From Rivibacter sp049446155 (GTDB taxonomy: Bacteria > Pseudomonadota > Gammaproteobacteria > Burkholderiales > Burkholderiaceae_C): a stretch of DNA of 64,000 bases. Location: positions 558,001 through 622,000 of the forward strand of contig NZ_JBMSEE010000001.1 in assembly GCF_049446155.1 (NCBI RefSeq). Reading direction: 5' to 3'. The notes below the pieces were generated by a model. It ran no database searches, was not told the origin of the DNA, and worked only from the letters and a program-made list of their open reading frames with translations. The translations under genes and the position numbers were made by a program. Positions 27,721 through 38,600 of this stretch are shown here, one piece after another; the stretch's first letter is position 1, and each line of letters starts with the position of its first letter.

Positions 27721-28275
27721 TCAGCGCCGCACGCGGTCCTTGAAGGTCTTGCGGAATTTCTCGACCTTGGGCGCGACGACGAAGGCGCAATAGCCCTGCT
27801 CGGGGTGCTGCGCGAAGTAGTTCTGGTGGTAGGCCTCGGCGCGCCAGTAGTTGCGCTCGGGCTCGACCTCGGTGACCACCTTGCCGCGCACGCCGCCGCT
27901 GGCCTCGAGCTCCGCGATCACCTCGCGCGCGACGCGCGTCTGCTCGTCGCTGTGGGTGTAGATACCCGAGCGGTACTGCGTGCCGACGTCGTTGCCCTGG
28001 CGGTTGAGCGTGGTCGGATCGTGGACGACGAAGAAGATCTCGAGCAGCTCGCGAAAGCTGATGCGCGCCGGGTCGAAGCTCACGCGCACGACCTCGGCAT
28101 GGCCGGTGTCGCCGCGGCAGACCTGCTCGTAGCTCGGCTTCACCGCGTGGCCGTTCGAGTAGCCCGACTCGACCGCGACGACGCCGTCGACATCGAGGTA
28201 GACAGCCTCGGTGCACCAGAAGCAGCCGCCGGCCAGGGTGGCGATCTCGGTAGCGGGCGCAGTGTCGGTGTTCAT
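27721..28275 (-). CDS. msrA: Peptide methionine (S)-S-oxide reductase
   Basis: This 184-residue enzyme repairs oxidised methionine. The active-site motif GGCFWCTEAVY contains the nucleophilic cysteine at residue 18, and conserved GYSNGH, GHAEVVRV, and NYFAQHPEQGYC follow. The final Cys in QGYC is a likely resolving residue. A second-step MsrB is not in this window. It is the first gene of an apparent unit with the small exported protein and the TonB receptor. Confidence 0.97.
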   Translation of the reverse strand: MNTDTAPATEIATLAGGCFWCTEAVYLDVDGVVAVESGYSNGHAVKPSYEQVCRGDTGHAEVVRVSFDPARISFRELLEIFFVVHDPTTLNRQGNDVGTQYRSGIYTHSDEQTRVAREVIAELEASGGVRGKVVTEVEPERNYWRAEAYHQNYFAQHPEQGYCAFVVAPKVEKFRKTFKDRVRR

Positions 28276-28389
28276 GGCGCTTCGTCCTGCGGCGAAAGGC
28301 GGTCAATGTACACGCGCGCGTTCGAGCCTGCTTGGCCCTGCGGCAGAATCTGTCGCCCGGCTTTCGCCCCCCGGTCCCCTGTCGTCGAG

Positions 28390-29187
28390 ATGATCGAGAG
28401 CTGGAAACCCTTCCTGACCGCCCTGGTGCTGCCGCCCGTGCCCTGGCTGGCGCTGGCACTGGCTGGCGCGTGGCAGGCCGGACGCCGGCCGCGGCTGGCG
28501 CGCGCGCTGGTGCTGTTGGCCGCGGTGTTGATCTGGCTGAGCTGCTGCACGGCGGTTGGCCGCTGGATGGAGCAGCGCTGGCTGGCGCTGCCCGCGCCGC
28601 TGACGGCGGCGCAGATCGAAGGCATCCGCCAACGTGTCGCGAAGAACGGCCCGCAGGTCGCGATCATTGCGCTGGGCGGCGGGGTCAAGCTCCATGCGCG
28701 CGAGCTCGACGCACCGGATCTCGTCGACCGAGCCTTCATGCGGCTGCGCTACGCCGCGCGCCTTGCGCGCGAGACGGGCGCGCCGCTGGGCTTCAGCGGC
28801 GGCAGCGGGTGGGCGCAGCACAACGGGGCACCGGCCCCCGCCGAGGCGGCCGTCGCCGCTCGCATTGCCCGCGAGGAGTATGGTCTTTCGATGCGCTGGA
28901 CCGAGGATCGCTCGCGCGACACGCGCGAGAACGCGCTCAACACGGTGCCGCTGCTGGCCGACGCCGGCGTGCGCGAGATCGTGCTGGTCACCAGCGCCTG
29001 GCACATGCGGCGCGCGCTGCGTGCGTTCGAGGACGAGGCCGCGGCGCGCGGCATCACCGTCGTGGCGGCGCCGACCGGCTACTCGAACAACGACGAGCCG
29101 CGCCTGGACTGGCTGCCGAGCAACGACGGCTACGTGCAGGTGCGCCAGGCCGTGCGTGAATCGCTCGGCCACGCGATGGGGCGCTGA
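28390..29187 (+). CDS. YdcF/SanA-type DUF218 membrane protein
   Basis: A 265-residue protein with two N-terminal membrane helices (about 8-27 and 37-57) and a DUF218 domain (about 88-255). The domain has IIALGGGVKLHARELD, SRDTRENALNTVPLL and VTSAWHMRRALRAF, the usual acidic and His/Arg motifs. Relatives such as ElyC and SanA affect envelope integrity and lipid-carrier metabolism, but the reaction is not established. Its TGA overlaps the ATG of dnaG (TGATG), so translation is coupled to the replication primase, where many betaproteobacteria have rpsU and yqeY. Confidence 0.9.
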   Translation: MIESWKPFLTALVLPPVPWLALALAGAWQAGRRPRLARALVLLAAVLIWLSCCTAVGRWMEQRWLALPAPLTAAQIEGIRQRVAKNGPQVAIIALGGGVKLHARELDAPDLVDRAFMRLRYAARLARETGAPLGFSGGSGWAQHNGAPAPAEAAVAARIAREEYGLSMRWTEDRSRDTRENALNTVPLLADAGVREIVLVTSAWHMRRALRAFEDEAAARGITVVAAPTGYSNNDEPRLDWLPSNDGYVQVRQAVRESLGHAMGR

Positions 29188-31019
29188 TGATCCCGGCCGG
29201 CTTCATCCAGGAACTGCTGGCGCGCGCCGACATCGTCGAGGTGGTCGGCCGCCACGTCACGCTCAAGAAGGCCGGCATCAACCACAAGGGCCTGTGCCCC
29301 TTCCATGGCGAGAAGTCGCCCAGCTTCATCGTCAGCCCCTCGCGCCAGACCTACCACTGCTTCGGCTGCGGCGCGCACGGCGACGCGCTGCGCTTCCTGA
29401 TGGAGCACACCGGCGCCAGCTTCGTCGACGCGGTGCACGACCTGGCCCAGCAGCTCGGCATGAACGTTCCCGAGGACGACCGCAGCCCCGAAGAACGCGA
29501 ACGCGCCAAGGCCGCGAAGGAGAAGCAGGCGACGCTCGGGGATGTGCTCGCGCGCGCCGCCAAGCACTACCGCGCCCAGCTCAAGGCCAGCCCGCGCGCG
29601 ATCGACTACCTCAAGGGTCGCGGGCTCACCGGCGAAATCGCCGCGCGCTTCGGCCTCGGCTACGCGCCCGAGGGCTGGCGCAGCCTGGCCGGCGTGTTCC
29701 CGCGCTACGACGACCCGCTGCTGGCCGAGAGCGGCCTGGTCATCGTGCAGGGCGAAGAGGGCCCGGAGCAAAAGCGCTACGACCGCTTCCGCGACCGCAT
29801 CATGTTCCCGATCCGCGGCGTGCAAGGCGACGTGATCGGCTTCGGCGGGCGCGTGCTCGACCAGGGCGAGCCCAAGTACCTGAACTCGCCCGAGACGCCG
29901 GTGTTCGTCAAGGGCCGCGAGCTCTACGGCCTGCACGAGGCGCGCGCTGCGCTGCGCGAGAAGGGCTATGCGCTCGTGGTCGAGGGCTACATGGACGTGG
30001 TCGCGCTCGCGCAGCTAGGCTTTGCGAACGCCGTCGCCACGCTCGGCACGGCCTGCACGGCCGAGCACGTGGCCAAGCTGATGCGCTTCACCGACCACGT
30101 GGTGTTCAGCTTCGACGGCGACGCGGCCGGCCGCCGCGCCGCCGGTCGCGCGCTCGAGGCCGCGCTGCCCCACGCCACCGACACGCGGCGCATCCGTTTC
30201 CTGTTCCTGCCGCCCGAGCACGACCCCGATTCCTACGTGCGCGAGCACGGCGCGCCGGCCTTCGAGCGCTGTGTCGCGCAGGCCGTGCCGCTGTCGCGCC
30301 AGCTGGTCGAGCAGGCCGGCGAAGGCTGCGACCTGGGCAGCGCCGAAGGCCGCGCCAGGCTGCTGGCCAATGCCAAGCCGCTGTGGTCCGCTCTGCCCGA
30401 CGGCGCGCTCAAGCGCCAGTTGCTCGGCGAGCTGGCCACGCTTGGCCACTTGTCGCACGATGACCTCGCCAGCCTGTGGAGCGGCGCGGCGCCCGCGCGC
30501 GCGCAGGGATCGCAGCGCTCCCCCCGGGTCGGCGAAGGCCAGCCGCGGCCCCGCCCGCGCAGCTCGGGGCGCGCCCCGAGCCGGGCGACCGCCACCGAGC
30601 TGGACCGCGTTCTGTGGCTGCTCGTCCACCGCACCGAGCTGTGGGATGCGCTCGATGGCCCCGCCCAGGACCTGCTGGCGAGCCAGGGCGGCGGCTACGG
30701 CGAGCTGTTCTCGGCGGTCGAGCGCAGCCTGCACGAGCACGGCCCGCTGACCCGCGCCGCCTTGCTCGACGATCTGGCCGCGCTGTCCGAGGGGCGCGGC
30801 GACGCGGTGCTGGAGCGCGTGGCAGCCTTGCTGGAACCGGACCCGGCAAGCGACTTGCGCGCCGACCTGCTGGTGCTGGTCGACCGCCTGCGCCTGCGAG
30901 CCCTCGAAGAGCAAATCAATGCCTTGCCGGCCGACGCTTCGCCGCAGGAGCGGCGCAGTCTCAACGAGACGCACATTGCCCTGAAAAAGCGCCTGACGGC
31001 CCCGCCCTCGGCGCGATAG
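29187..31019 (+). CDS. dnaG: DNA primase
   Basis: This 610-residue enzyme makes RNA primers for replication. The N-terminal zinc-binding domain has CPFHGEKSPSF and HCFGCGAHGD (Cys-x2-His ... Cys-x2-Cys). The catalytic core carries FPIRGVQGDVIGFGGR and the TOPRIM motif VVEGYMDVV, followed by TLGTACT and FSFDGDAAGRRAA. The C-terminal DnaB-binding domain begins after a basic Pro/Arg-rich linker (about 440-475). The ATG overlaps the ydcF stop. It precedes rpoD, the conserved order of the macromolecular-synthesis operon. Confidence 0.97.
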   Translation: MIPAGFIQELLARADIVEVVGRHVTLKKAGINHKGLCPFHGEKSPSFIVSPSRQTYHCFGCGAHGDALRFLMEHTGASFVDAVHDLAQQLGMNVPEDDRSPEERERAKAAKEKQATLGDVLARAAKHYRAQLKASPRAIDYLKGRGLTGEIAARFGLGYAPEGWRSLAGVFPRYDDPLLAESGLVIVQGEEGPEQKRYDRFRDRIMFPIRGVQGDVIGFGGRVLDQGEPKYLNSPETPVFVKGRELYGLHEARAALREKGYALVVEGYMDVVALAQLGFANAVATLGTACTAEHVAKLMRFTDHVVFSFDGDAAGRRAAGRALEAALPHATDTRRIRFLFLPPEHDPDSYVREHGAPAFERCVAQAVPLSRQLVEQAGEGCDLGSAEGRARLLANAKPLWSALPDGALKRQLLGELATLGHLSHDDLASLWSGAAPARAQGSQRSPRVGEGQPRPRPRSSGRAPSRATATELDRVLWLLVHRTELWDALDGPAQDLLASQGGGYGELFSAVERSLHEHGPLTRAALLDDLAALSEGRGDAVLERVAALLEPDPASDLRADLLVLVDRLRLRALEEQINALPADASPQERRSLNETHIALKKRLTAPPSAR

Positions 31020-31368
31020 CCACGGCATCTTTGACGTCAATCGCCTCTTGACAGATAATTACGGATTCGTCAGACGCGGCAAGAGTGACAGCAGCACCTC
31101 CGGTCTTCGGCCACCCGTTGAAAACGGGCACCATGATTGGCCACCTTCCCCGCAAGGGCTGCACAAATCCAAGGTTCACGCGAACTTGCCCGCTCGGCGT
31201 TCCCTTTGCACGGCCGCGTTGCGCTGCCGCGCGTAGCTTTTGCGGCGCCACTTTCGGCCGCAGGCCCGCGCTGCGCACGAGTTCACGTTCGCCATGGGAA
31301 CGCCGGATCCGAACCACCTGCCTGCGCAGGAACTCCAAGTTCACATCCATGCCCCGTCGAGGAACCGC
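31020..31368 (+). other. Gene-free dnaG-rpoD spacer with rpoD promoter and long leader
   Basis: This 349-base interval holds the promoter at 31031-31059, a small CCCGTT-GAA-AACGGG hairpin (31114-31128), and about 300 bases of predicted rpoD leader. A Shine-Dalgarno-like GAGGA lies at 31359-31363. Open frames starting at 31048, 31085 and 31240 cross this region, but their translations have no family signature. The last is in frame with rpoD and would add 43 unusual residues. Confidence 0.65.
31031..31059 (+). promoter_or_regulatory. Sigma-70-type promoter upstream of rpoD
   Basis: TTGACG (31031-31036), a 17-base spacer and GATAAT (31054-31059) match the consensus in 5 of 6 bases at each box. 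The expected start is near 31066, giving a leader of about 300 bases before rpoD. A second TTGACA (31048-31053) overlaps the spacer but has no good -10 partner. Confidence 0.75.
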
Positions 31369-33612
<2,244 letters not shown>

Positions 33613-33680
33613 TCGGCCAAGCAGGTGCCGCCGCAGGCGGCCGCGGTCGCGCAGCGAGCGCGTCTCGGCTTGCCGTAGGC

Positions 33681-33712
33681 ACAAGCTGCGCACCTACCTA
33701 GACAAGCTCTGA
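33681..33712 (+). repeat. Degenerate duplicate of the rpoD 3' end
   Basis: These 32 bases match 33581-33612 at 26 positions and would encode KLRTYLDKL plus stop, against KLRTYLDNL plus stop in rpoD. The two copies are exactly 100 bases apart, so the second is out of frame with the first. The bases between include a GCCGCC-GCA-GGCGGC hairpin (33627-33641) but no gene. Confidence 0.8.
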
Positions 33713-33756
33713 TCTGACGGCGCGACGCTCCCCGGCGTCGCATCCGCGAGACGAAC

Positions 33757-33788
33757 GGCCCGTGCCGGTGGCTTCACCGGCACGGGCC
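33757..33788 (+). terminator. Strong hairpin terminator after rpoD
   Basis: GGCCCGTGCCGGTG (33757-33770) and CACCGGCACGGGCC (33775-33788) form a perfect 14-base-pair stem on a GCTT loop. The following GCACCGTTTCT is only weakly T-rich. It lies downstream of both copies of the rpoD end. The next gene starts 77 bases later. Confidence 0.78.
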
Positions 33789-33865
33789 GCACCGTTTCTG
33801 GCCGCCGCGCCGCCCTCGGCACGAGCGTGCGCGGCTAAACTGCCGCGATCCCCCCGAGCCGCTGT

Positions 33866-34819
33866 ATGACCTCGATCGTCGAACGCACCGTCCTGTTTGC
33901 CGACCTGCGCGGCAGCACGGGGCTGTTCGAGAAGCTCGGCAACGCCGAGGCGGCCGCTGTCGTCACGCAAAGCGTGATGCTGATGGGTCAGATCGTCGTC
34001 AACTGCGGCGGTCAGGTCGTCAAGACGCTGGGCGACGGCCTGATGGCCGTGTTCGAACAGCCGCAAGACGGCATCGACGCGGCCGACGGCATGCACGAAT
34101 CGCTCGACCGCATCGTCGACAGCGAGCCGCAGACCGGTGGCCTGCGCGTGCCGGCACTCAAGCTGCAGGTGGCGGTGACCCACGGCGAGGTGGTCGAGGT
34201 CAACGGCGACTGCTTCGGCGACGCGGTCAACGTGGCCGCGCGCCTGCTCGACAGCGCCGGCGACAACGAGACATTGGCCACCGAGAAGGTGGTCGAGCGG
34301 CTCGATGAGGAACAGCGCGGGCGCTTTCGCTCGCTCAGCCGATTGCAGCTGCGGGGGCGCCAGGAGCCGGTGCAGGTGTTTCGCCTCGAGGCGCGCCGCT
34401 TCGGCGAGACGGTCGCGACGCTCTTCGAGGGCACGCTGCCCAATCCCATTCCCGACGGCATCCGCCTCGTCTGGCTGGACGTTGACCACGTGTTCTCGGC
34501 CAACGAACTGCCGGCCGTGCTGGGCCGCAGCACCGAGGCGACCTACTGCATCGAGGACACGCGCGTGTCGCGCTCGCACGCGCGCATCGAGAGCCACGGC
34601 GGCACGTTCCAGATCAGCGATCTCAGCTACAACGGAACGTTCGTTCGCTTCGAGGGGCAGAACGAGGTGGTATCGCTGCGGCGCGGCTCATGCACCTTGC
34701 ACGGCCGCGGCGTGATCTGCCTGGGTGCGGCGCCCAACGACCCGACCGCGCCGACCGTGCACTTCGAGGTGCTCGTGCACCCCGACTCGCTGCGCGATCC
34801 GGTGACGACGCGTCGCTGA
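33866..34819 (+). CDS. Class III nucleotide cyclase domain fused to an FHA domain
   Basis: A 317-residue soluble protein. Residues 5-175 form a class III adenylate/guanylate cyclase: VLFADLRGST and GDGLMAVFE each supply a metal-binding aspartate, VVKTLGDG the base-contacting lysine, and CFGDAVNVAARL the Asp/Asn/Arg set. All expected catalytic residues are visible, so it should be active. Residues about 205-300 form an FHA phosphothreonine-binding domain with LGRSTEA, SRSHARIE and DLSYNGTFV. FHA fusions link cyclase output to Ser/Thr phosphorylation, but no such kinase or phosphatase is in this window. Confidence 0.92.
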   Translation: MTSIVERTVLFADLRGSTGLFEKLGNAEAAAVVTQSVMLMGQIVVNCGGQVVKTLGDGLMAVFEQPQDGIDAADGMHESLDRIVDSEPQTGGLRVPALKLQVAVTHGEVVEVNGDCFGDAVNVAARLLDSAGDNETLATEKVVERLDEEQRGRFRSLSRLQLRGRQEPVQVFRLEARRFGETVATLFEGTLPNPIPDGIRLVWLDVDHVFSANELPAVLGRSTEATYCIEDTRVSRSHARIESHGGTFQISDLSYNGTFVRFEGQNEVVSLRRGSCTLHGRGVICLGAAPNDPTAPTVHFEVLVHPDSLRDPVTTRR

Positions 34820-34831
34820 GCGCGGGGGGCC

Positions 34832-35539
34832 TTATGCCCCCAAGCGGTCGGCCAGCGCGAGCAGGTCGCGGCCGTGCCATGCCAGCCGCTGCGGCGCCGG
34901 CGCGTCGGCCGGCACGCGCTCGATCCATCCGGCGTGCAGACCGGCCCCTTGCGCACCCGCCACGTCGAGCAGCAGATCGTCGCCGACGTGCAGCACGTCG
35001 TCAGGCGCACAGCCCAGGCGCTCGCAGGCGACCTGGAAGATGCGTGCATCGGGCTTGCCGATGCCGACCTCGCACGCGCCGACGAAGCCGGCGCGAAACC
35101 ATGGCGCGAGGCCGATGCGCTCGAGATCCGCGTTGCCGTTGGTCAGCGCCACCAGTGTGTAGCGGCTCGCCAGCCGCTCGAGCGCGGGCTTCACGTCGTC
35201 GAAGCACTCGACGCGCTGGCGCTCGGCGAAGAACACGTCGAAAGCCTCGGCCGCCAGCGCCGGATCGTCGCCGGCCGAGACCAGCGCGCGGCGGATCGCC
35301 TCGCGCCGCAGCGCCGACAGATCGTGCGCAAGCCCGGGCAGTTCGCCGGCCACCTGCTCGCGCAGCCGCCGCATCGACGCCAGGTCGACCAGCCGAGCGG
35401 TGCGCGGCGCATGGCGCTCGAGCCAGTCGTGCAGCACCGCTTCGGCGCGCCGGATGGTCGGCCAGATCGGCCACAGCGTGTCGTCGAGGTCGAGGCTGAG
35501 CGCGCGCAGCCGGGCGGGATCGAATTTGGAAGCAGGCAC
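34832..35539 (-). CDS. HAD-superfamily phosphatase
   Basis: A 235-residue haloacid-dehalogenase-type hydrolase. Motif I is LSLDLDDTLWP near residue 15 (nucleophile and acid/base aspartates), motif II is LTNGN, motif III lysine is in GIGKPDARIF, and motif IV is HVGDDLLLDVAGA. The helical cap (about 25-115) puts it in subclass I, near YigB/phosphoglycolate-phosphatase-like proteins. The substrate is unknown. It starts at a GTG (35539). It is divergent from the hybrid kinase gene. Confidence 0.9.
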   Translation of the reverse strand: MPASKFDPARLRALSLDLDDTLWPIWPTIRRAEAVLHDWLERHAPRTARLVDLASMRRLREQVAGELPGLAHDLSALRREAIRRALVSAGDDPALAAEAFDVFFAERQRVECFDDVKPALERLASRYTLVALTNGNADLERIGLAPWFRAGFVGACEVGIGKPDARIFQVACERLGCAPDDVLHVGDDLLLDVAGAQGAGLHAGWIERVPADAPAPQRLAWHGRDLLALADRLGA

Positions 35540-35654
35540 GAGAAACTCGCAGGGCCGGTCAACAACGGCACGCAGTGTCGCCCAGCGCGCCGGCGCATGC
35601 GCGATGGCCTCCGTTACAGTTGTCGCCTTGCTGTCTTCGCGCGTCCCTGATTCG

Positions 35655-38600
35655 ATGCACGCGGTCGTTCTTCCCGCCGACGAGCCCGAACGGCTGCAGG
35701 TCCTCCAGGACCTGCGCCTGCTCGATCAGCCCCAGGACGATCCGGCCCTCGACGCGCTGGCGCGCATGGTGGCCGAGCGCTGCGCGCGCCCCGTCGCGGC
35801 GATCACGCTGGTCGACCGCGAGCGCCTGTGGTTTGCCGCGTCGGTGGGCCTGGATCGGCGCGAGGCCCCGCGCGGCGACGATCTGCCGTCCGCCGCCATC
35901 GTCGCCGGCACCCTGCTCGAAGTGTCCGACGCGCGCGCCGATTCCCGCTTCGCGGCCGGCGCGCTGGTGCAAGGCGCGCCGCGCGCCGTCGCCTGCGCGA
36001 GCGTGCCGCTGACGGTCGATGGCCGCCGCGTCGGCACGCTGTGCGCGATCGACACCCGCGCGGGCCAGCTCGACGCCGATCAGGCCCGTGCGCTGGCCGA
36101 CCTGGCCCTGATCGCCAGCGCGCTGCTCGACGCTCGCCTGCGCGCGCAGCGCACCCGCCTGCTCGAGGCGCGCGTGCGCACCGCCAGCCGCGCCGGTTCC
36201 GACTGGTTGTGGGAGAGCGACGCGCAAGGCGCGCTGACCTGGGTGTCCGACAGTGTCGAGGCGCACACCGGCGCGCCGGCGACGCGCGAGCTCGGCCGCC
36301 AGGTGCGCGAGTTCCACCGTGCGCCCGACGACCCCGAGCTGCGCGCCGGCTGGGAACGCTACCTCGCCGCGCGCGAACGCCAGGAGCCGTTTCGCGATGC
36401 CGTCTCGGTGCGCGAGCGCGCCGATGGCGGCACGATGCTCGTGTCGATGAGCGGCCTGCCGGTGTTCGACAGCGCCGGACGCTTTCGCGGCTACCGCGGC
36501 GCCGCGCGCGACGTGACGGCCGAGATCGCCGAGCGCGCCCAGGCCCGCTCGAGCCAGGAGCTGCTGCGCCGCGCGATCGACTCGCTCACCGTGGCGGTGA
36601 TGATCTGCGCCGCCGACGGGCGCATCGTGTTCGCCAACCTCGAATCGCGCCGCCGCATGGCGCAGCTGCTGGGCACGCCCGAGCTTCCCGCCAGCTGGCC
36701 GTCGCTGATCCACGCGCTGGCCGTGCGCGGCGCCTACTCCGACTTCGACGGCACGCCCGAGGAGGCCGTGGCCTGGCGCGAGGCCATGATCACCGACAAG
36801 GGCGCGACGCACGAGCTCGCGCTCGGCAACACGCACGTGCTCGCCGGCGATCAGCGCCTGCCCGACGGCAGCGTCGTGCACTGGCTCATCGACATCACCG
36901 AGCGCCGCACCGCCGAGCTCGAGCTGGCCCAGCAGCGCGCCGAGCTCGAGGCCTCGCGCGCGCGGCTGGCCGCGGTGCTGCAGGCCGTGCCCGACCTGTG
37001 GTTCGTGCTCGACGGCGATGGCCGCTATCTCGAGGTCAGCGACCCCAGCCACCGATGGCTGGCCGCGGCGTGGCCGGCGATGCGCGGCCGCCCGTTCGAG
37101 GCCGTCGTGCCAGACGAGCTCGCAGCGCTCGCCCATGCGGCGCTGCGGCGCGCGCGCGACAGCGGCGAGCTGCAGCGCATCGAGTACGAGCTCACCACGC
37201 AAGAAGGCATCGAGCGCCACTTCGAGGCCCGCGTCTCGCCGATGGCGCGCGAGCGCTTTCTCTTCATCACGCGCGACCTCACCGACCTGCGCCGCCTCGA
37301 GCGCGAGGCGCTGATGATGCAGCGCGCGCTGGAGGCCGAGGCCGCCGTGCCGGTCGTCGTGGTCGACGCCGCGCACGCCGACCAGCCCGTCATCTACGCC
37401 AACGCCGCGTTCGAGCGGCTCACCGGCTGGCAGCGCGACGAGGTCATCGGCCGCAACTGCCGCCTCCTGCAGGGCCCGCAGGGCGAGGAGTCCGACCAGC
37501 CCGCGCTCGACGAGCTGCGCGCCGCGCTGGTCGCCGGCCGGCCCTGCACCGTGACGCTGCGCAACCGCCGCAAGGATGCCAGCGTGTTCGTCAACGAGGT
37601 GCATGTCGCGCCGGTGCGCGACGCCTCCGGCCGTCTGACGCACTTCATCGGCGTGCTGCACGACGTGACCGAGCGCATCCGCGACGCCGAGCGCCTGCGC
37701 CTGTCGGAAGCGCTGTACAGCTCGGTCGTCGCCACCATGACCGAGGGCCTGATGGTGGTCGGCGCGAAGGGCGCGATCGCGACCGCCAACCCGACCGCCT
37801 GCGAGCTGCTGGGCATGCCGCTGCAGCGCCTGGCGGGACACCGCCTCAGCGGCCTGGGCTTTCTCACGATGCACGAGGACGGCCGCCCCATCGCGCGGCA
37901 TGAACACCCGGTGCGCGCGGCCGTGGTGGAGCAACGGCGCGTGCTGGACCGCGTGCTGCGCGTCCGGCGCCCCGACGGCACCGAGATCATCGTGCGGCTG
38001 ACCGCCCAGCCGCTGCCGGCGAGCGGCGGCGACGACGGGCGCGCCTGCGTGGTGACCTTCCGCGACATCACCGCCGAGCGCGCCGCCGAGGCCGCATTGG
38101 CCGAGGCCGACGCACGCTGGCAGTTCGCGCTCGAAGGCTCCGACACCGCGGTGTGGGACTTCGACGAGACCCGGCAGCGCATGTTCTATTCGGCGCGCTG
38201 GAAGCGCATGCTCGGCCACGAGGAGCACGAGATCGGGTCCGACCTGCGCGAATGGACGCAGCGCATCCACCCCGAGGACAAGCCGCGCGTGATGGAGGCC
38301 GTGCGCCGCTACCGCGCCGGCGAGATCGACAGCTACGAGACCGAGCACCGCCTGCGCCACAAGAGCGGCCACTGGATCTGGGTGCAAGACCGCGGCAAGA
38401 TCGTCGCGCGCAATGCCGATGGCGCGCCGACGCGCGTGGTCGGCACGCAGGTCGACATCACCGAGCGCCTGCAGCACCAGAACGCGCTGCGCGACAAGGA
38501 GCGCGCCGAGGCGGCCAGCCGCGCCAAGAGCGAGTTCCTCTCGCGCATGAGTCACGAGATGCGCACGCCGCTCAACGCCGTGATCGGCTTCGCCCAGCTG

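Noticed and set aside
31240..31368. Extended rpoD start
   Set aside because: The extra 43 residues do not look like RpoD, whereas MTAKKSAP and the Lys/Ala-rich tail do; GAGGA lies just before 31369.
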